Below, one piece after another: positions 7,962 to 17,532 of a DNA stretch of 64,000 bases. Each line of letters opens with the position of its first letter. Positions within the stretch are counted from its first letter, which is position 1. The position numbers and the translations under genes were made by a program. This DNA is from Xenococcaceae cyanobacterium MO_167.B27 (GTDB lineage Bacteria > Cyanobacteriota > Cyanobacteriia > Cyanobacteriales > Xenococcaceae): the NCBI GenBank assembly GCA_030065935.1, contig JASJCP010000008.1, forward strand, positions 62,001 through 126,000. The letters are read 5' to 3'. Below the pieces are notes generated by a model, which did not search any database, had not been told where the DNA came from, and saw only the letters and a list, made by a program, of their open reading frames with translations.

Positions 7962-10817
7962 ATGACTGAAGCTCTTGATCTAAGACTAACCCACGATCGA
8001 AATCTCAAGGAAATTTTTAAAGTTGCTGTGGAGACAACTCGAAGAATCCTGAATTGCGATCGCGTAGTAATTTACAGTGCCAGCCACTTACCCAAAGCGT
8101 TAGTATTAGCAGAATCTATTAATCCGAAATACTCTTCCATCATCAGAAAAACAATTAAAGACCCTTTTGTAGAAGGGGAGCATTTAGAAATGTACTGCTA
8201 TGGTTTGCCTGTAACCATAGATGATATTCACAAAGCAGATAAAAGTCAAAGTGACTTAGAAGACTTAGAAAAGCTGGAAATTAAAAGTCTGGCGATCGCA
8301 CCTATCTTGGTCAATGATGAATTATTAGCTTTGTTAGCTGCTCATCAATGTTCTAAACTCCAAACTTGGAACTATAAAGAAGTCAAATTGTTAACAGAAA
8401 GAGCCAACACAGCAAGTTGCGCTCTCTCAAACATAGTTGAGGCTCAGAAGCGGAAATATTTTAATTCCACCAAACAGATAGTAGAAAATTACCCAACCCC
8501 CAATTTTTTCCCAACAATGGAGCAAAAAGACAACAGCAAAGGCAAGGAAAATCTTGATTATACAGAGCCAAAAACCATAATACAAAAAAATCGAGATAAA
8601 TTATTTTCTGAGGTTCAAGATAAGATAACTCAACAATTGGGACAGAAAGATCTGCTTAACACAACAGTCAGAGAAGTACGTAATTTACTAGAATGCGATC
8701 GTGTTGTAGCCTATAGTCTAGAACTAGATAGTTATGGTTCAGTAGTAGCTGAATCTGTGGTTAATGGATGGACTAAAGCTTTAGGTAAAACTATAGAAGA
8801 CCCCTGTTTGGTAAATCAATATTTCGATAAATATCGTAATGGTCGAGTCCACTTCTGGAATAGTCTTCACAGTTACAAAGCAAATCCCTGTTATCTTGAA
8901 CAGTTAGAAGCCCTAGAAGTTAAAGCTGGCTTAGTTGCACCAATTCTTAATGAAGGTCAACTATATGGTTTATTAATCGCCCATCAGTGTTCTGCTCCTC
9001 GTAATTGGGAAGAACAAGAAATTTACTGGATAACTGAAATCGCTAATCAAGTAGCTATTATGATCGAATACACTAAAATTTTCACCTATAACGAGCAAGA
9101 GCCAAAACAAAAACAACTAGCTGATGGCGAAAGACTAAGCCAACAGATAGAAAAAGAAAGTATGTGGACAGAGTATTTTACCGAAGCGATCCAACAGATT
9201 CGCCAATCTCTCAAAACTGATGATATTCTCAAAACTAGTGTGAGGGAAGTACGTAGAGTTTTAAATTGCGATCGCGTCTTAGTCTATAGTATGACCCAGG
9301 ACAATTATGGCATGATTGTCGCGGAATCTGTAGCAGCTGGTTGGACAAAAGCAGAAGGGAGAATCCTGGAAGACCCTTGCTTTGAAGCCAAGTATCTTGA
9401 TAAGTACCGTAAGGGTAGAGTCCGCGCTTGGAATAACATTTACGAAGCAGGAATGAGTAAGTGTCATGTCGAACAACTAGAAACACTAGAAGTCAAAGCC
9501 AATCTAGTAACACCAATTATCAGCGAAGATAAACTATTTGGTTTACTAGTAGCTCACCAATGTTCTGATATCCGTCAATGGCAACAACCTGAAATCTTTT
9601 GGTTAACTCAAATCGCCACCCAAGTAGGATTTGCTCTCGACAACGCCCACCTGTTAGCTGATGCTCAACAGCTATGTCAGCAAGTAGAACAAGAAAGTAA
9701 GTGGACAGGGTATTATACCGATGCGGTTCAACAGATTCGTCAATCTCTCAGAATGGATGATATTCTCAAAACTAGTGTGAGGGAAGTACGGAGAATTATC
9801 AATTGCGATCGTGTGGTAGTATATTGCATCAACGAAGATAACTATGGGCTGATTGTCGCGGAATCTGTAACCTCTGGTTGGACAAGAGCAGAAGGGAGAA
9901 TCATCAAAGACCCTTGCTTTGAAGCCAAATATCTCGACCAGTACCGCAACGGTAGAGTTCGCGCCATAAGTAACATTTACGAAGCAGGAATGAGTGAGTG
10001 TTATGTCCAACAATTAGAAAGATTAGAAGTCAAGGCGAATCTAGTAGCACCTATTATTCACAAAGGACAACTATATGGTTTATTAGTAGCTCACCAATGC
10101 TCCAATCCTCGTCAATGGCAACAATCTGAAATCCGTTGGATAGCTCAAATTGCTGGTCAAGTTGGTTTTGCTCTCGACAATGCTCAAATGCTTGAGCAAT
10201 TAGAGAAATCTACTAAAGATACTCAAGAAATTTTAGACCGTGCTGTAAATAACATCTCTAATATCAAAGCCACAGTTCACAATGTGACAGTAGGATTTGA
10301 ACATCTCAGTAATTCTTGCCAAAATTTTTCTCAGACAGTCAACAGCCTCAAAGATTTGAGTAAGCAAATAGCTCAACAATCTATGGGTATAACTAGAGCC
10401 TTAAATATAAGTCAGATGGACGAGAGCCGTCAAAATTCTATTATGGACTTGTCTGATACAATTTTCTCTTTGATGCAAGAGCTATTGGAAGCTACCGCAA
10501 AAGTTGAACCCTTATTTGGCAACATCAAAACAGAACTAACAGAAAAAACAGTCGCTCTAGACTTAGAAACACAGCAGCTGATCGATGGAGTTGCAGAGTT
10601 TCAAACAGTCCGTCAAAAGCTAGACCAGGTTATTGCACTGAATCACGACATAAGTAACCTTATAGAGGTCATTTCTCAGTCCTTAGAAAATCAAATACAA
10701 AGTTCAACCTTCGCCCAAGATTCAGTTCAAGAATTAGCAGATATTACAGAGCGCGTTTCTCAACAGTCTATGGCTATAACTAAGTCTTTTAACCAGTTAG
10801 TTTTACTGGGTTTATAA
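7962..10817 (+). CDS. Four-GAF sensory protein, possible cyanobacteriochrome
   Basis: The 951-residue protein has four tandem GAF domains (about 14-155, 222-360, 415-545 and 594-735) and a long helical C-terminal region (about 750-951) with coiled-coil character. It has no kinase, GGDEF or recognisable MCP signalling tip. GAF3 carries DPCF (C473) followed 28 residues later by C501-H502; GAF4 carries DPCF (C652) and C680-Y681, also 28 apart; GAF2 has DPCL (C282) and C310-Y311. In DXCF cyanobacteriochromes such as TePixJ the two bilin-linked cysteines lie in the same motifs with the same spacing. GAF1 lacks both cysteines. No transmembrane segment or HAMP domain is visible, so it is probably cytoplasmic. 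Bilin binding is inferred. Confidence 0.8.
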   Translation: MTEALDLRLTHDRNLKEIFKVAVETTRRILNCDRVVIYSASHLPKALVLAESINPKYSSIIRKTIKDPFVEGEHLEMYCYGLPVTIDDIHKADKSQSDLEDLEKLEIKSLAIAPILVNDELLALLAAHQCSKLQTWNYKEVKLLTERANTASCALSNIVEAQKRKYFNSTKQIVENYPTPNFFPTMEQKDNSKGKENLDYTEPKTIIQKNRDKLFSEVQDKITQQLGQKDLLNTTVREVRNLLECDRVVAYSLELDSYGSVVAESVVNGWTKALGKTIEDPCLVNQYFDKYRNGRVHFWNSLHSYKANPCYLEQLEALEVKAGLVAPILNEGQLYGLLIAHQCSAPRNWEEQEIYWITEIANQVAIMIEYTKIFTYNEQEPKQKQLADGERLSQQIEKESMWTEYFTEAIQQIRQSLKTDDILKTSVREVRRVLNCDRVLVYSMTQDNYGMIVAESVAAGWTKAEGRILEDPCFEAKYLDKYRKGRVRAWNNIYEAGMSKCHVEQLETLEVKANLVTPIISEDKLFGLLVAHQCSDIRQWQQPEIFWLTQIATQVGFALDNAHLLADAQQLCQQVEQESKWTGYYTDAVQQIRQSLRMDDILKTSVREVRRIINCDRVVVYCINEDNYGLIVAESVTSGWTRAEGRIIKDPCFEAKYLDQYRNGRVRAISNIYEAGMSECYVQQLERLEVKANLVAPIIHKGQLYGLLVAHQCSNPRQWQQSEIRWIAQIAGQVGFALDNAQMLEQLEKSTKDTQEILDRAVNNISNIKATVHNVTVGFEHLSNSCQNFSQTVNSLKDLSKQIAQQSMGITRALNISQMDESRQNSIMDLSDTIFSLMQELLEATAKVEPLFGNIKTELTEKTVALDLETQQLIDGVAEFQTVRQKLDQVIALNHDISNLIEVISQSLENQIQSSTFAQDSVQELADITERVSQQSMAITKSFNQLVLLGL

Positions 10818-10853
10818 TCTCTCATTTCTAACCTAAGTTGGATGACTTCTTCT

Positions 10854-10879
10854 AGCCCTGGTCTTATAAGTCCAGGGCT
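10854..10879 (+). terminator. Hairpin after the GAF-protein gene
   Basis: Arms AGCCCTGG and CCAGGGCT enclose a 10-base loop and are followed by GTTTCATT. The position, 37 bp past the stop codon, suits a transcription terminator, though the T-run is short. Confidence 0.6.
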
Positions 10880-10947
10880 GTTTCATTCAGAGCGCAATTA
10901 GCTTTTCACCAATCAACCATTAACAATCAACAAGAGCGGGAAAACCA

Positions 10948-10965
10948 ATCTCACAACTTCCTCAA
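10948..10965 (-). promoter_or_regulatory. Direct-repeat motif upstream of the phosphoribosyltransferase gene
   Basis: Read on the minus strand it is TTGAGGA-N4-GTGAGAT, two heptamers with an 11-bp period. It ends 46 bp before the ATG at 11012. The same element occurs upstream of four other genes in the window. Confidence 0.5.
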
Positions 10966-11011
10966 ACTTACGATCTATGATTCAACCAAGTAGATTGAGG
11001 CGGGTAAAACC

Positions 11012-11701
11012 ATGAAAGCAGTCTTGCCCAATAGGAGAGAAGCAGGTCAAAGATTAGCAGCCAAACTTAGTGCTTACGTGAATCATCCCCAAGCAATAGT
11101 TTTGGGACTACCTCGTGGTGGCGTGCCAGTGGCTTATGAAATTGCTAGGAGTTTGAATCTTCCTTTAGATGTCTGTCTGGTCAAAAAAATCGGTCTGCCA
11201 CAAAATCCAGAAATAGCAGTAGGTGCAGTCGCGGAAGATGCTCTACTACACGACTATAGTGGCAACATCACTATTGTTGATGAAAATATGGCTCAAATTC
11301 ACAGAGTCGCCCTAGAACAAATTAAGGCGATCGCTGCTAGAGCCAAAGCGGAACTCAGGTGGCGCGATCGCTGTTATCGTCACTGTCGCCCGATGGTACG
11401 AATTCGCGATAGCATTGTGATTCTGGTGGATGATGGCATAGCTACAGGATTGACTATGCACGCTGCGCTAACAGTTTTACAGCAACACGAACCCGAAAAA
11501 ATTATTATCGCCACTCCAGTTGCATCTTTATCTGCGATCAAACATTTGAAAACTCAAGCAGACGATATCACTTGTTTGATTACACCAGAGCATTTTAATG
11601 CAGTGGGCTTCTGGTACGAAGATTTTACCCAAATAACCGACGGAGAAGTGTGCGATCTACTGTCTATTGAGACTCATATGGAGTCGGGAGTTAGGAGTTA
11701 A
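11012..11701 (+). CDS. Phosphoribosyltransferase family protein
   Basis: The 229-residue protein has the type I phosphoribosyltransferase fold. It shows GLPRGGVPVAYEIA near the N-terminus and the PRPP-binding loop VILVDDGIATG at 136-146. Such stand-alone proteins often sit in stress clusters with universal stress proteins, dehydrogenases and proteases; their substrate is usually unknown. A GAGG ribosome-binding site precedes the ATG. ftsH follows on the same strand after 150 bp, and the shared direct-repeat motif lies upstream. Confidence 0.8.
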   Translation: MKAVLPNRREAGQRLAAKLSAYVNHPQAIVLGLPRGGVPVAYEIARSLNLPLDVCLVKKIGLPQNPEIAVGAVAEDALLHDYSGNITIVDENMAQIHRVALEQIKAIAARAKAELRWRDRCYRHCRPMVRIRDSIVILVDDGIATGLTMHAALTVLQQHEPEKIIIATPVASLSAIKHLKTQADDITCLITPEHFNAVGFWYEDFTQITDGEVCDLLSIETHMESGVRS

Positions 11702-11851
11702 ACTGAGTCCAGTTCGAGTAGGGTCGTTTTGAGGTAGGTAAGAGGTAGCAGTGAAGCGGGGATTGGGGATCGTAACTTGCTACTTGTAGGGCGCAAGCCT
11801 TGCGCGCCGCCACCCGCTACTTTGATTATTAGTCATCTAGGAGTGTTATAT

Positions 11852-13801
11852 ATGCCCAAACGCCAAAATCCAACTCGCAAATCAGAATCGAATCAATTGG
11901 AATCGATTTTAATTGTGACTTTGGTATTCTTAATTTTATTGAGTTTATTTTTGCCTCCAGCAAAAGTACCACAGTCTCAGCCCTATAGTAAATTTATTGA
12001 CTTAGTAGAAAGCGATAAAGTTGAGAGGGTTATTATTGGCTCGAATCAGATTCAATACAGTCTCAAATCAAAAGTATTTGAAGACGAATCAGAGCAGATT
12101 TTTACTACAGTGCCAGTGACTCAGGATACGGAGTTACCAAAGATTTTGCGTAAGCATCAGGTAGAATTTTCTGCTAATCCTGCAACTAATGGTGATGGGT
12201 TTTGGGGTTTTATCAAAATATTATTTTTCTTGTTTTTAATTGTCAATTTAGCTAGTCTTTTTTTCAGTCGCAATCAAGGGGGGGATAACATCGTAAGTCC
12301 TTTTTCCATTGGTCGTAGCAACGCTCGTATTTACTCCGAAGGCAGCGTTGATGTTACCTTTGATGATGTGGCTGGTGTGGATGAAGCTAAGACAGAACTA
12401 TACGAAATTGTTGATTTTCTACAACATGGGGCTAAATACATTCGCTTGGGAGCAAAAATACCGAAAGGAGTTTTATTAGTAGGACCACCAGGTACAGGTA
12501 AGACTTTATTGGCAAAAGCGATCGCAGGTGAAGCTAAAGTTCCTTTCTTTAGTATCTCTGGTTCGGAATTTATTGAAATGTTCGTTGGGGTTGGTGCTTC
12601 GCGAGTGCGAGATTTATTCGACCGCGCTAAAAAACAAGCTCCTGCTATTGTCTTTATTGACGAATTAGATGCTCTTGGTAAGTCTCGTGCTGCTTCTGGG
12701 AAATTTATGGGAGGAAATGACGAACGAGAACAGACTCTTAATCAACTACTAGCAGAAATGGACGGCTTTGAACCGAATGCAGGAGTAATTCTTCTGGCTG
12801 CTACTAACCGTCCTGAAGTTCTCGATCCTGCTTTATTGCGTCCTGGTCGTTTTGATCGCCGTATTGTGGTAGATCGCCCCGATAAGTCGGGAAGACTGGC
12901 GATTTTGGAAGTACACGCCCGCAATGTAAGATTAGATGAGGATGTGGATTTAGGGAGACTAGCTGCTCGTACTCCAGGCTTTGCTGGTGCAGATTTAGCT
13001 AACTTAATTAATGAAGCAGCACTACTAGCTGCTCGTCAAAACCACACTTCTGTAACTATGGCAGACTTTAATGAAGCTACAGAGAGAATCCTCACAGGAT
13101 TAGAGAAAAAATCCCGAGTACTTAATGAAATAGAAAAGAAAACTGTAGCTCATCATGAAGTCGGTCATGCTATTGTGGGAACTTTAATGCCTGGTACAGA
13201 TATAGTAGAAAAAATATCTATTGTTCCCCGTGGTATTGGGGCATTAGGATATACTTTACAGCTACCAGAAGAAGACCGTTTTTTAATGATTGAAGATGAA
13301 ATTCGTGGTCGTATTGCTACCCTACTTGGGGGACGTGCTGCGGAAGAATTAATCTTTGGTAAGGTATCTACAGGAGCTAGTGACGATATTCAAAAAGCTA
13401 CTGACCTTGCAGAAAGGTTTGTCACTCTCTATGGTATGAGCGATCGCCTAGGACCTATTGCGTTTGAACAAATACAGCAACAGTTTCTCGAAGGCTTTAG
13501 TAATCCTCGCCGTCAGGTAAGTCCTCAGATTGCAGAAGAAATCGATCGCGAAGTTAAATTAGTTATTGATGGCGCACATCAGGTTGCTTTAGAAGTTCTC
13601 CAAGAAAATCAGGAACTATTAACAAAATTAGCTCAAATTCTTTTAGAACAAGAAATTTTAGAAGGTTCACAACTGCGATCTCAACTTAACTTGGCTCGAA
13701 AAACTGTAGCGATCGATGAATGGTTGCAAACAGGAAAATTAACCCAAAATATCTTACTTGCTTCTACTGTCAATAACGGAAAACTATCATCGGCTAATTA
13801 G
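11852..13801 (+). CDS. ftsH: FtsH, membrane-bound AAA+ zinc protease
   Basis: FtsH degrades damaged membrane proteins, in cyanobacteria including photosystem II D1. The 649-residue protein has an N-terminal membrane segment (about 19-35), a periplasmic or lumenal stretch, a second segment near 115-138, the AAA+ domain with Walker A GPPGTGKT (211-218) and Walker B FIDELDA, and the zinc site HEVGH (435-439) with a further ligand near D511. The start was set at the ATG at 11852 because TAGGAG lies just before it; a longer frame from 11777 runs through a repeat and lacks such a site. Cyanobacteria carry several FtsH paralogues; I cannot assign a number. Confidence 0.95.
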   Translation: MPKRQNPTRKSESNQLESILIVTLVFLILLSLFLPPAKVPQSQPYSKFIDLVESDKVERVIIGSNQIQYSLKSKVFEDESEQIFTTVPVTQDTELPKILRKHQVEFSANPATNGDGFWGFIKILFFLFLIVNLASLFFSRNQGGDNIVSPFSIGRSNARIYSEGSVDVTFDDVAGVDEAKTELYEIVDFLQHGAKYIRLGAKIPKGVLLVGPPGTGKTLLAKAIAGEAKVPFFSISGSEFIEMFVGVGASRVRDLFDRAKKQAPAIVFIDELDALGKSRAASGKFMGGNDEREQTLNQLLAEMDGFEPNAGVILLAATNRPEVLDPALLRPGRFDRRIVVDRPDKSGRLAILEVHARNVRLDEDVDLGRLAARTPGFAGADLANLINEAALLAARQNHTSVTMADFNEATERILTGLEKKSRVLNEIEKKTVAHHEVGHAIVGTLMPGTDIVEKISIVPRGIGALGYTLQLPEEDRFLMIEDEIRGRIATLLGGRAAEELIFGKVSTGASDDIQKATDLAERFVTLYGMSDRLGPIAFEQIQQQFLEGFSNPRRQVSPQIAEEIDREVKLVIDGAHQVALEVLQENQELLTKLAQILLEQEILEGSQLRSQLNLARKTVAIDEWLQTGKLTQNILLASTVNNGKLSSAN

Positions 13802-13957
13802 ATTAGCTTAGTGACAATCTTATCCAGCTAATATCAATTTGAAAAAAAGAATGCAACAGATATAGTAAGGGTCGATGCACCCCTAAAACCCTACATTAAA
13901 TTATAGGTGTCGCAAACATTTTTTGATTGGGTATAATTTGATTCATCTCGTTTTACG

Positions 13958-14370
13958 TGACACTCCCGTGGGGTAAACCCACACGGGCTTCCAAGCAACA
14001 TTAATAGTATGGGCATAGAATCAAAGATTCTCTCGGAAATGAGTGCTTGAACTATCAACTAACTTGAACTACTTTGAGCCGTGTCGAGCCATCTACTACT
14101 TCCTTGCCCGAAGTTCAGTTGTAGATACTTTTTATCAATTTTCTGTATTTTGCGAATACAGATTACTAGCCTCACCGCAGTAACTTTTACCTGTTGAACG
14201 GACTGCAACTGAGGGACTTTTCGTACCGAACCCATGTTACTATTCAGCTTTCAAGGTGCGTATTAGAAATATTGTACAACAGCTAAAACCCTTACTCTAT
14301 AAAGATTTGATGTCTAAATTGTTAAGTTATCGCGCGAGCGCGAACATCCCTATCCCCTAGAAGGGGATGG
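13958..14370 (-). mobile_element. Possible decayed IS200/IS605 element: right end and transposase remnant
   Basis: At 13965-13987 there is a strong hairpin, CCCGTG and CACGGG arms around an inner GGG/CCC stem with a short loop. On the minus strand it ends GGGAGTGTCAC, the form of right ends of cyanobacterial IS200/IS605 elements. To its right on this strand a short frame reads GSVRKVPQLQSVQQVKVTAV, which resembles the degraded tail of TnpB proteins, but no complete transposase is present. A second hairpin, ATCCCCT/AGGGGAT, lies at 14352-14368. The assignment is inference from end structure. Confidence 0.4.
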
Positions 14371-14373
14371 GAA

Positions 14374-14757
14374 TTACAGCGAACATTTTAAATCGAGAAG
14401 CTCGGAAATTTTAGCTGATAAAGTAAGACAATCAAAAGGCTTTGTTATTACACCTTTGACTATGCTACGGGGCAACTCAAGTCTTTCATTTTCTATTACC
14501 TTAGCTGTAAATAAGATAATTGGTATTTTTTGGGTTACTTGATTCTTTTGTAATTGTTTTACAATATCAAGTCCATTGATATCTGGCATTACGACATCTA
14601 ATAGAATGACATCTGGATGCAAAGTTCTGGCTTTAACTAATCCTTCTTTTCCACCCAAAGCAGTTGTTACTTCCCAATTCCCCTCCATTTCTAAACTAAA
14701 TTTAGTTACTGCTTGAATTCCTATGTCATCTTCTATAACTAAAATGCGTCTGCTCAT
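14374..14757 (-). CDS. Single-domain response regulator (CheY-like)
   Basis: The 127-residue protein is a lone receiver domain: acidic pair E9/D10/D11, phosphoacceptor D54 in ILLDVVMPDINGL, a conserved T in ILFTAKV and the lysine in ITKPFD. It resembles the product at 26098-26481, which has the same length and layout. With no output domain it probably passes phosphate on or controls a partner by contact, as RcaF does in RcaE-RcaF-RcaC. It precedes, on the same strand, no related gene; two DUF1816 genes lie upstream. Confidence 0.88.
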   Translation of the reverse strand: MSRRILVIEDDIGIQAVTKFSLEMEGNWEVTTALGGKEGLVKARTLHPDVILLDVVMPDINGLDIVKQLQKNQVTQKIPIILFTAKVIENERLELPRSIVKGVITKPFDCLTLSAKISELLDLKCSL

Positions 14758-14792
14758 GCTGTAAAACTATCTCTAAATTCCGATCTATTTGA

Positions 14793-15056
14793 TTAATCTT
14801 CTTCAGAAATAGTTAGTACTTTGGGTTGGTCTTGTTTGATGTCAATATTAATGCCAGTGGCTTTTTCCGTCATTAAATCTTCCATATAACCGTACTGAGC
14901 TACTGTTGCTTCTGCTTGGCTATCGAATGGACCAAAATAATAGATGCAGTAAGGTGTAGCGGTTGTGATTTTTACCCACCAAGATAATTCAGCTTTAATT
15001 GTGTCAACTGGCTTAAATGGTGAGCGAATTTCTGGTGATAGTGTGTGGTAATTCAT
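14793..15056 (-). CDS. DUF1816 family protein, copy A
   Basis: This 87-residue protein has the pattern WWVKITTATPYCIYYFGPFD followed by a glycine-containing EDLMTEKATGI segment, typical of the cyanobacterial DUF1816 family, whose function is unknown. It is a near copy of the gene at 15187-15456, and the upstream spacers are also alike. Translation starts at the ATG at 15056. Confidence 0.8.
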   Translation of the reverse strand: MNYHTLSPEIRSPFKPVDTIKAELSWWVKITTATPYCIYYFGPFDSQAEATVAQYGYMEDLMTEKATGINIDIKQDQPKVLTISEED

Positions 15057-15186
15057 GTTGCTGTCACTCCATAATTTTGTAGATATTCAACGGACAATGC
15101 TCCTCACAAAACCCAATTACAATATTGGATATTTATCAATTTTCAAAAGCCCATAACCAACTAGCTAAATCAATCAATGTTTCTAG

Positions 15187-15456
15187 TTACCTGCTATCAT
15201 TTTCAGAAATAGTCAGTACTCGGGGTTGGTCTTGTTTGATGTCAATATTAATGCCAGTGGCTTTTTCCGTCATTAAATCTTCTATATAACCATCCTGAGC
15301 TATTGTTGCTTCTGCTTGGCTATCAAATGGACCAAAATAATAGATGCAGTAAGGTGTCGTAGTTGTGATTTTTACCCACCAAGATAATTCAGCTTGAATT
15401 CTATCAACTGGCTTAAATGGTGAGCCTATTTCTGATGATATTCCGTGGTAGTCCAT
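15187..15456 (-). CDS. DUF1816 family protein, copy B
   Basis: The 89-residue protein is nearly the same as copy A, with only scattered differences (for example MDYHGISSEIG against MNYHTLSPEIR) and a slightly different C-terminus. The start was placed at the ATG at 15456, which aligns with the start of copy A; a longer frame to 15516 runs into the duplicated spacer. Function is unknown. Confidence 0.8.
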   Translation of the reverse strand: MDYHGISSEIGSPFKPVDRIQAELSWWVKITTTTPYCIYYFGPFDSQAEATIAQDGYIEDLMTEKATGINIDIKQDQPRVLTISENDSR

Positions 15457-15599
15457 GTTGTTATCACTCCATAATTTTGTAGATTTTGCTCGACAAATGA
15501 TCCCCACAAAACCCAATTACAATATTGGATATTTATCAATGTTCAAAAGCCTCTAAAAAAACTAGATAAATCAATCAATATTTCTAGTCACCTGCTATC

Positions 15600-15993
15600 A
15601 CTGTTTCCTGATTTTTTTCCAGGAATTGCTATCTAGTAATTAAAAATCTTTTATACTCAAATTTTAATCCATTGAGCAGTAATTAAGAATATATTTTAAA
15701 GTTTAAAACTCTAAAAAAAATAAGATAATATTATTTAATATTGTCTTATCGCGATAGCATAATTAGATTCAGGAATTTCACATTTTTCAGCAATGGTTGT
15801 TATACCAATTTCCTTTCATTACTGCTAAACATTACTCCCCCTGCCGAAAAGGGGGGATTGTAAGTTATATTTTGAATTGCGGAGTTTATTTGTCGGCATA
15901 TTACCCCCTTCGGTGCCCTTGGTTACCATAGTCACGCAAACTTAAATAAAAATGCTATTAGTATCCGCAATTCATCAATTGCCCGTAAAGTAT
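15600..15993. other. Intergenic region without a convincing gene
   Basis: AT-rich spacer between the DUF1816 pair and the IS605-type element. It contains GGGGGGATT-type and CCCCCTTCGG-type short runs near 15836-15915, but no frame I can support. Confidence 0.5.
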
Positions 15994-16204
15994 TTAAGGG
16001 CAAAGCATTGCCTTACCCCAGTCCGTGGATAGTTTTCTTGTGACTTTTGCTACTCTACTTAAGTGTGTTGTTGCTTGTTCGACAATTGCTTTGATAGTTG
16101 CACAAACTGAATCTAGATATCTGTCACATTTCCCACATAGCTTAACAATCGATCGTACAACTTTACTTATATGAAGTCCATAATTGGGGAGACTAGGGGA
16201 ATAA
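15994..16204 (-). pseudogene. Open-frame fragment next to the transposon end
   Basis: On the minus strand a frame runs from the transposon boundary to a stop at 15994-15996, without an internal ATG. It encodes segments such as KLCGKCDRYLDSVCATIKAI and THLSRVAKVTRKLS. I do not recognise the family. The last residues fall in a common dispersed repeat (GGCAATGC type). It may be a gene interrupted by the IS or a chance frame. Confidence 0.3.
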
Positions 16205-16420
16205 TTGACTTCCTCCTCGCCCTCCGCTCCTAAACGTCGCTAAAGAACGAGGATTCCTACTGGAGTTAAACCCCTTCGGTGGGTTGACTCTTCAACAGGT
16301 GTTCCAACGAACTCCCTCCAAGTCCAAGCAAGGCGAGTCCCGCCTCTCTAATGTTTAAACTGCCGACATAATCAGCGTTAGCTGTATAGTTGCAATCTTT
16401 TTGTTGACAGTAGAAAGTAG
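16205..16420 (-). ncRNA. Candidate omega-RNA (reRNA) at the TnpB 3' end
   Basis: In IS200/IS605 elements the guide RNA of TnpB covers the end of the tnpB gene and the right end of the element, with the guide in flanking DNA. The matching interval here would span the tnpB 3' end to about 16205 on the minus strand; guide bases would lie just left of 16205. This follows from known element architecture; I did not fold the RNA. Confidence 0.35.
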
Positions 16421-17471
16421 CTTGAGTTTTTCTATTTTCTGCTGAAATATAGTTACACTTTGGACATTTTCTTGATGTATTTCTAGGATTGACTTGAATT
16501 AGTTGCCCACCACTCCAAGTTAATTTATACTCAAGTTGACGGATAAATTCTCTCCAACCTTGGTCAAGAATTGCCCTATTTAATCCAGACTTTTGTTTAA
16601 CATTTTTCCCTGGATTTTCTACTGTCCCCTTGGCTGATTTACTCATATTGACTATTTTCAAGTCTTCAAGAATTACTATGGCGTGGTTTTGGCTCAGTTC
16701 ACTTGAAATCTTGTGAAGATAATCGTTACGAATATTGGCAATACGGATATGTAGTTTAGTTATTTTAAACTTTAGTCTTTTCCATTTATTAGAAAACTTT
16801 TCTTTTTTAGCTAATTTCTTTTGTAGTTTAGCTAATTTGTTTTTGAGTTTCTTAAATATATTTAATGGTTCATAATATTTTTGATTTGATAGAGTTAAAA
16901 ACCTGACTACTCCCAAATCTGCTCCAATAATGGAACTTGAAGGATGCTTGGGTATTTCTACATCTATTTCAACTTGAATAGATACAAACCAGTGTTGTCC
17001 TTTTTTAGAGACGGTTACATTTTTAGCTTCTCCAATAACATTTTGACTTTTGTAGTATCTAACCCAACCTATTTTTGGGAGAAATATTCTGCCATTATTA
17101 TTATCAATTTTGAATCCCTGTGGATAGCGAAACGAATCTCGTTGTCCTTTCTTTTTGAATTTTGGAAATTGTTTAGGATTAGTTTTGTCAAAAGCTTCTT
17201 TTAATGCTTGAGACAAATTTTTCAATGATTGCTGCAAGGCTTGAGAATGAACTTCTTTCAGAAAAAATAAATCTTCTTGCTTTTTCCACTGGGTCAATTC
17301 TTTAGTCAATCCAGAATAAGATAAACAAGACTGTTTGGCATTCAATCTTTCTTTTTGAAATGCCAAAGCTTTATTCCAAACCAGTCGTGAGCAACCCGCA
17401 AATTGAGACAGTTTTCGGGTTAGAGTCTTGTTGGTCTTGAGTCTAAATTTGTATGTCTTGCGTAAAATCAT
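16266..17471 (-). CDS. tnpB: TnpB, RNA-guided nuclease of the IS605-type element
   Basis: The 401-residue protein has the OrfB/TnpB layout: an N-terminal HTH region, then a RuvC-like core split around a zinc ribbon. The catalytic acids appear intact: D185 in IIGADLGVVRF, E269 in AIVILEDLKIV and D367 in ANADYVGSLNI. The zinc ribbon uses C336, C339, C355 and C360. Members of this family are guided by an RNA from the transposon end and cut at the donor site. The start is the ATG at 17471. Near the last aspartate NADYVG replaces the common ADxNAA pattern. Confidence 0.93.
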   Translation of the reverse strand: MILRKTYKFRLKTNKTLTRKLSQFAGCSRLVWNKALAFQKERLNAKQSCLSYSGLTKELTQWKKQEDLFFLKEVHSQALQQSLKNLSQALKEAFDKTNPKQFPKFKKKGQRDSFRYPQGFKIDNNNGRIFLPKIGWVRYYKSQNVIGEAKNVTVSKKGQHWFVSIQVEIDVEIPKHPSSSIIGADLGVVRFLTLSNQKYYEPLNIFKKLKNKLAKLQKKLAKKEKFSNKWKRLKFKITKLHIRIANIRNDYLHKISSELSQNHAIVILEDLKIVNMSKSAKGTVENPGKNVKQKSGLNRAILDQGWREFIRQLEYKLTWSGGQLIQVNPRNTSRKCPKCNYISAENRKTQATFYCQQKDCNYTANADYVGSLNIREAGLALLGLGGSSLEHLLKSQPTEGV

Positions 17472-17532
17472 AACTTAATATTACAATTGGTCTATGAAGA
17501 AGCGATTCAGCGCGGTCTTGGGGGTTTCCCCC

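Larger units (their letters stand above)
14793..15600. repeat. Tandem duplication of about 0.4 kb
   Basis: Two adjacent units each contain one DUF1816 gene plus about 120 bp of upstream sequence. Both spacers share long identical blocks, such as the ACAAAACCCAATTACAAT segment at about 15107 and 15507. High identity in non-coding sequence points to a recent duplication. Confidence 0.85.

Noticed and set aside
10949-10966. The direct-repeat motif as an FNR/CRP site
   Set aside because: FNR and CRP sites are palindromes such as TTGAT-N4-ATCAA; this motif is a direct repeat and has no such symmetry.
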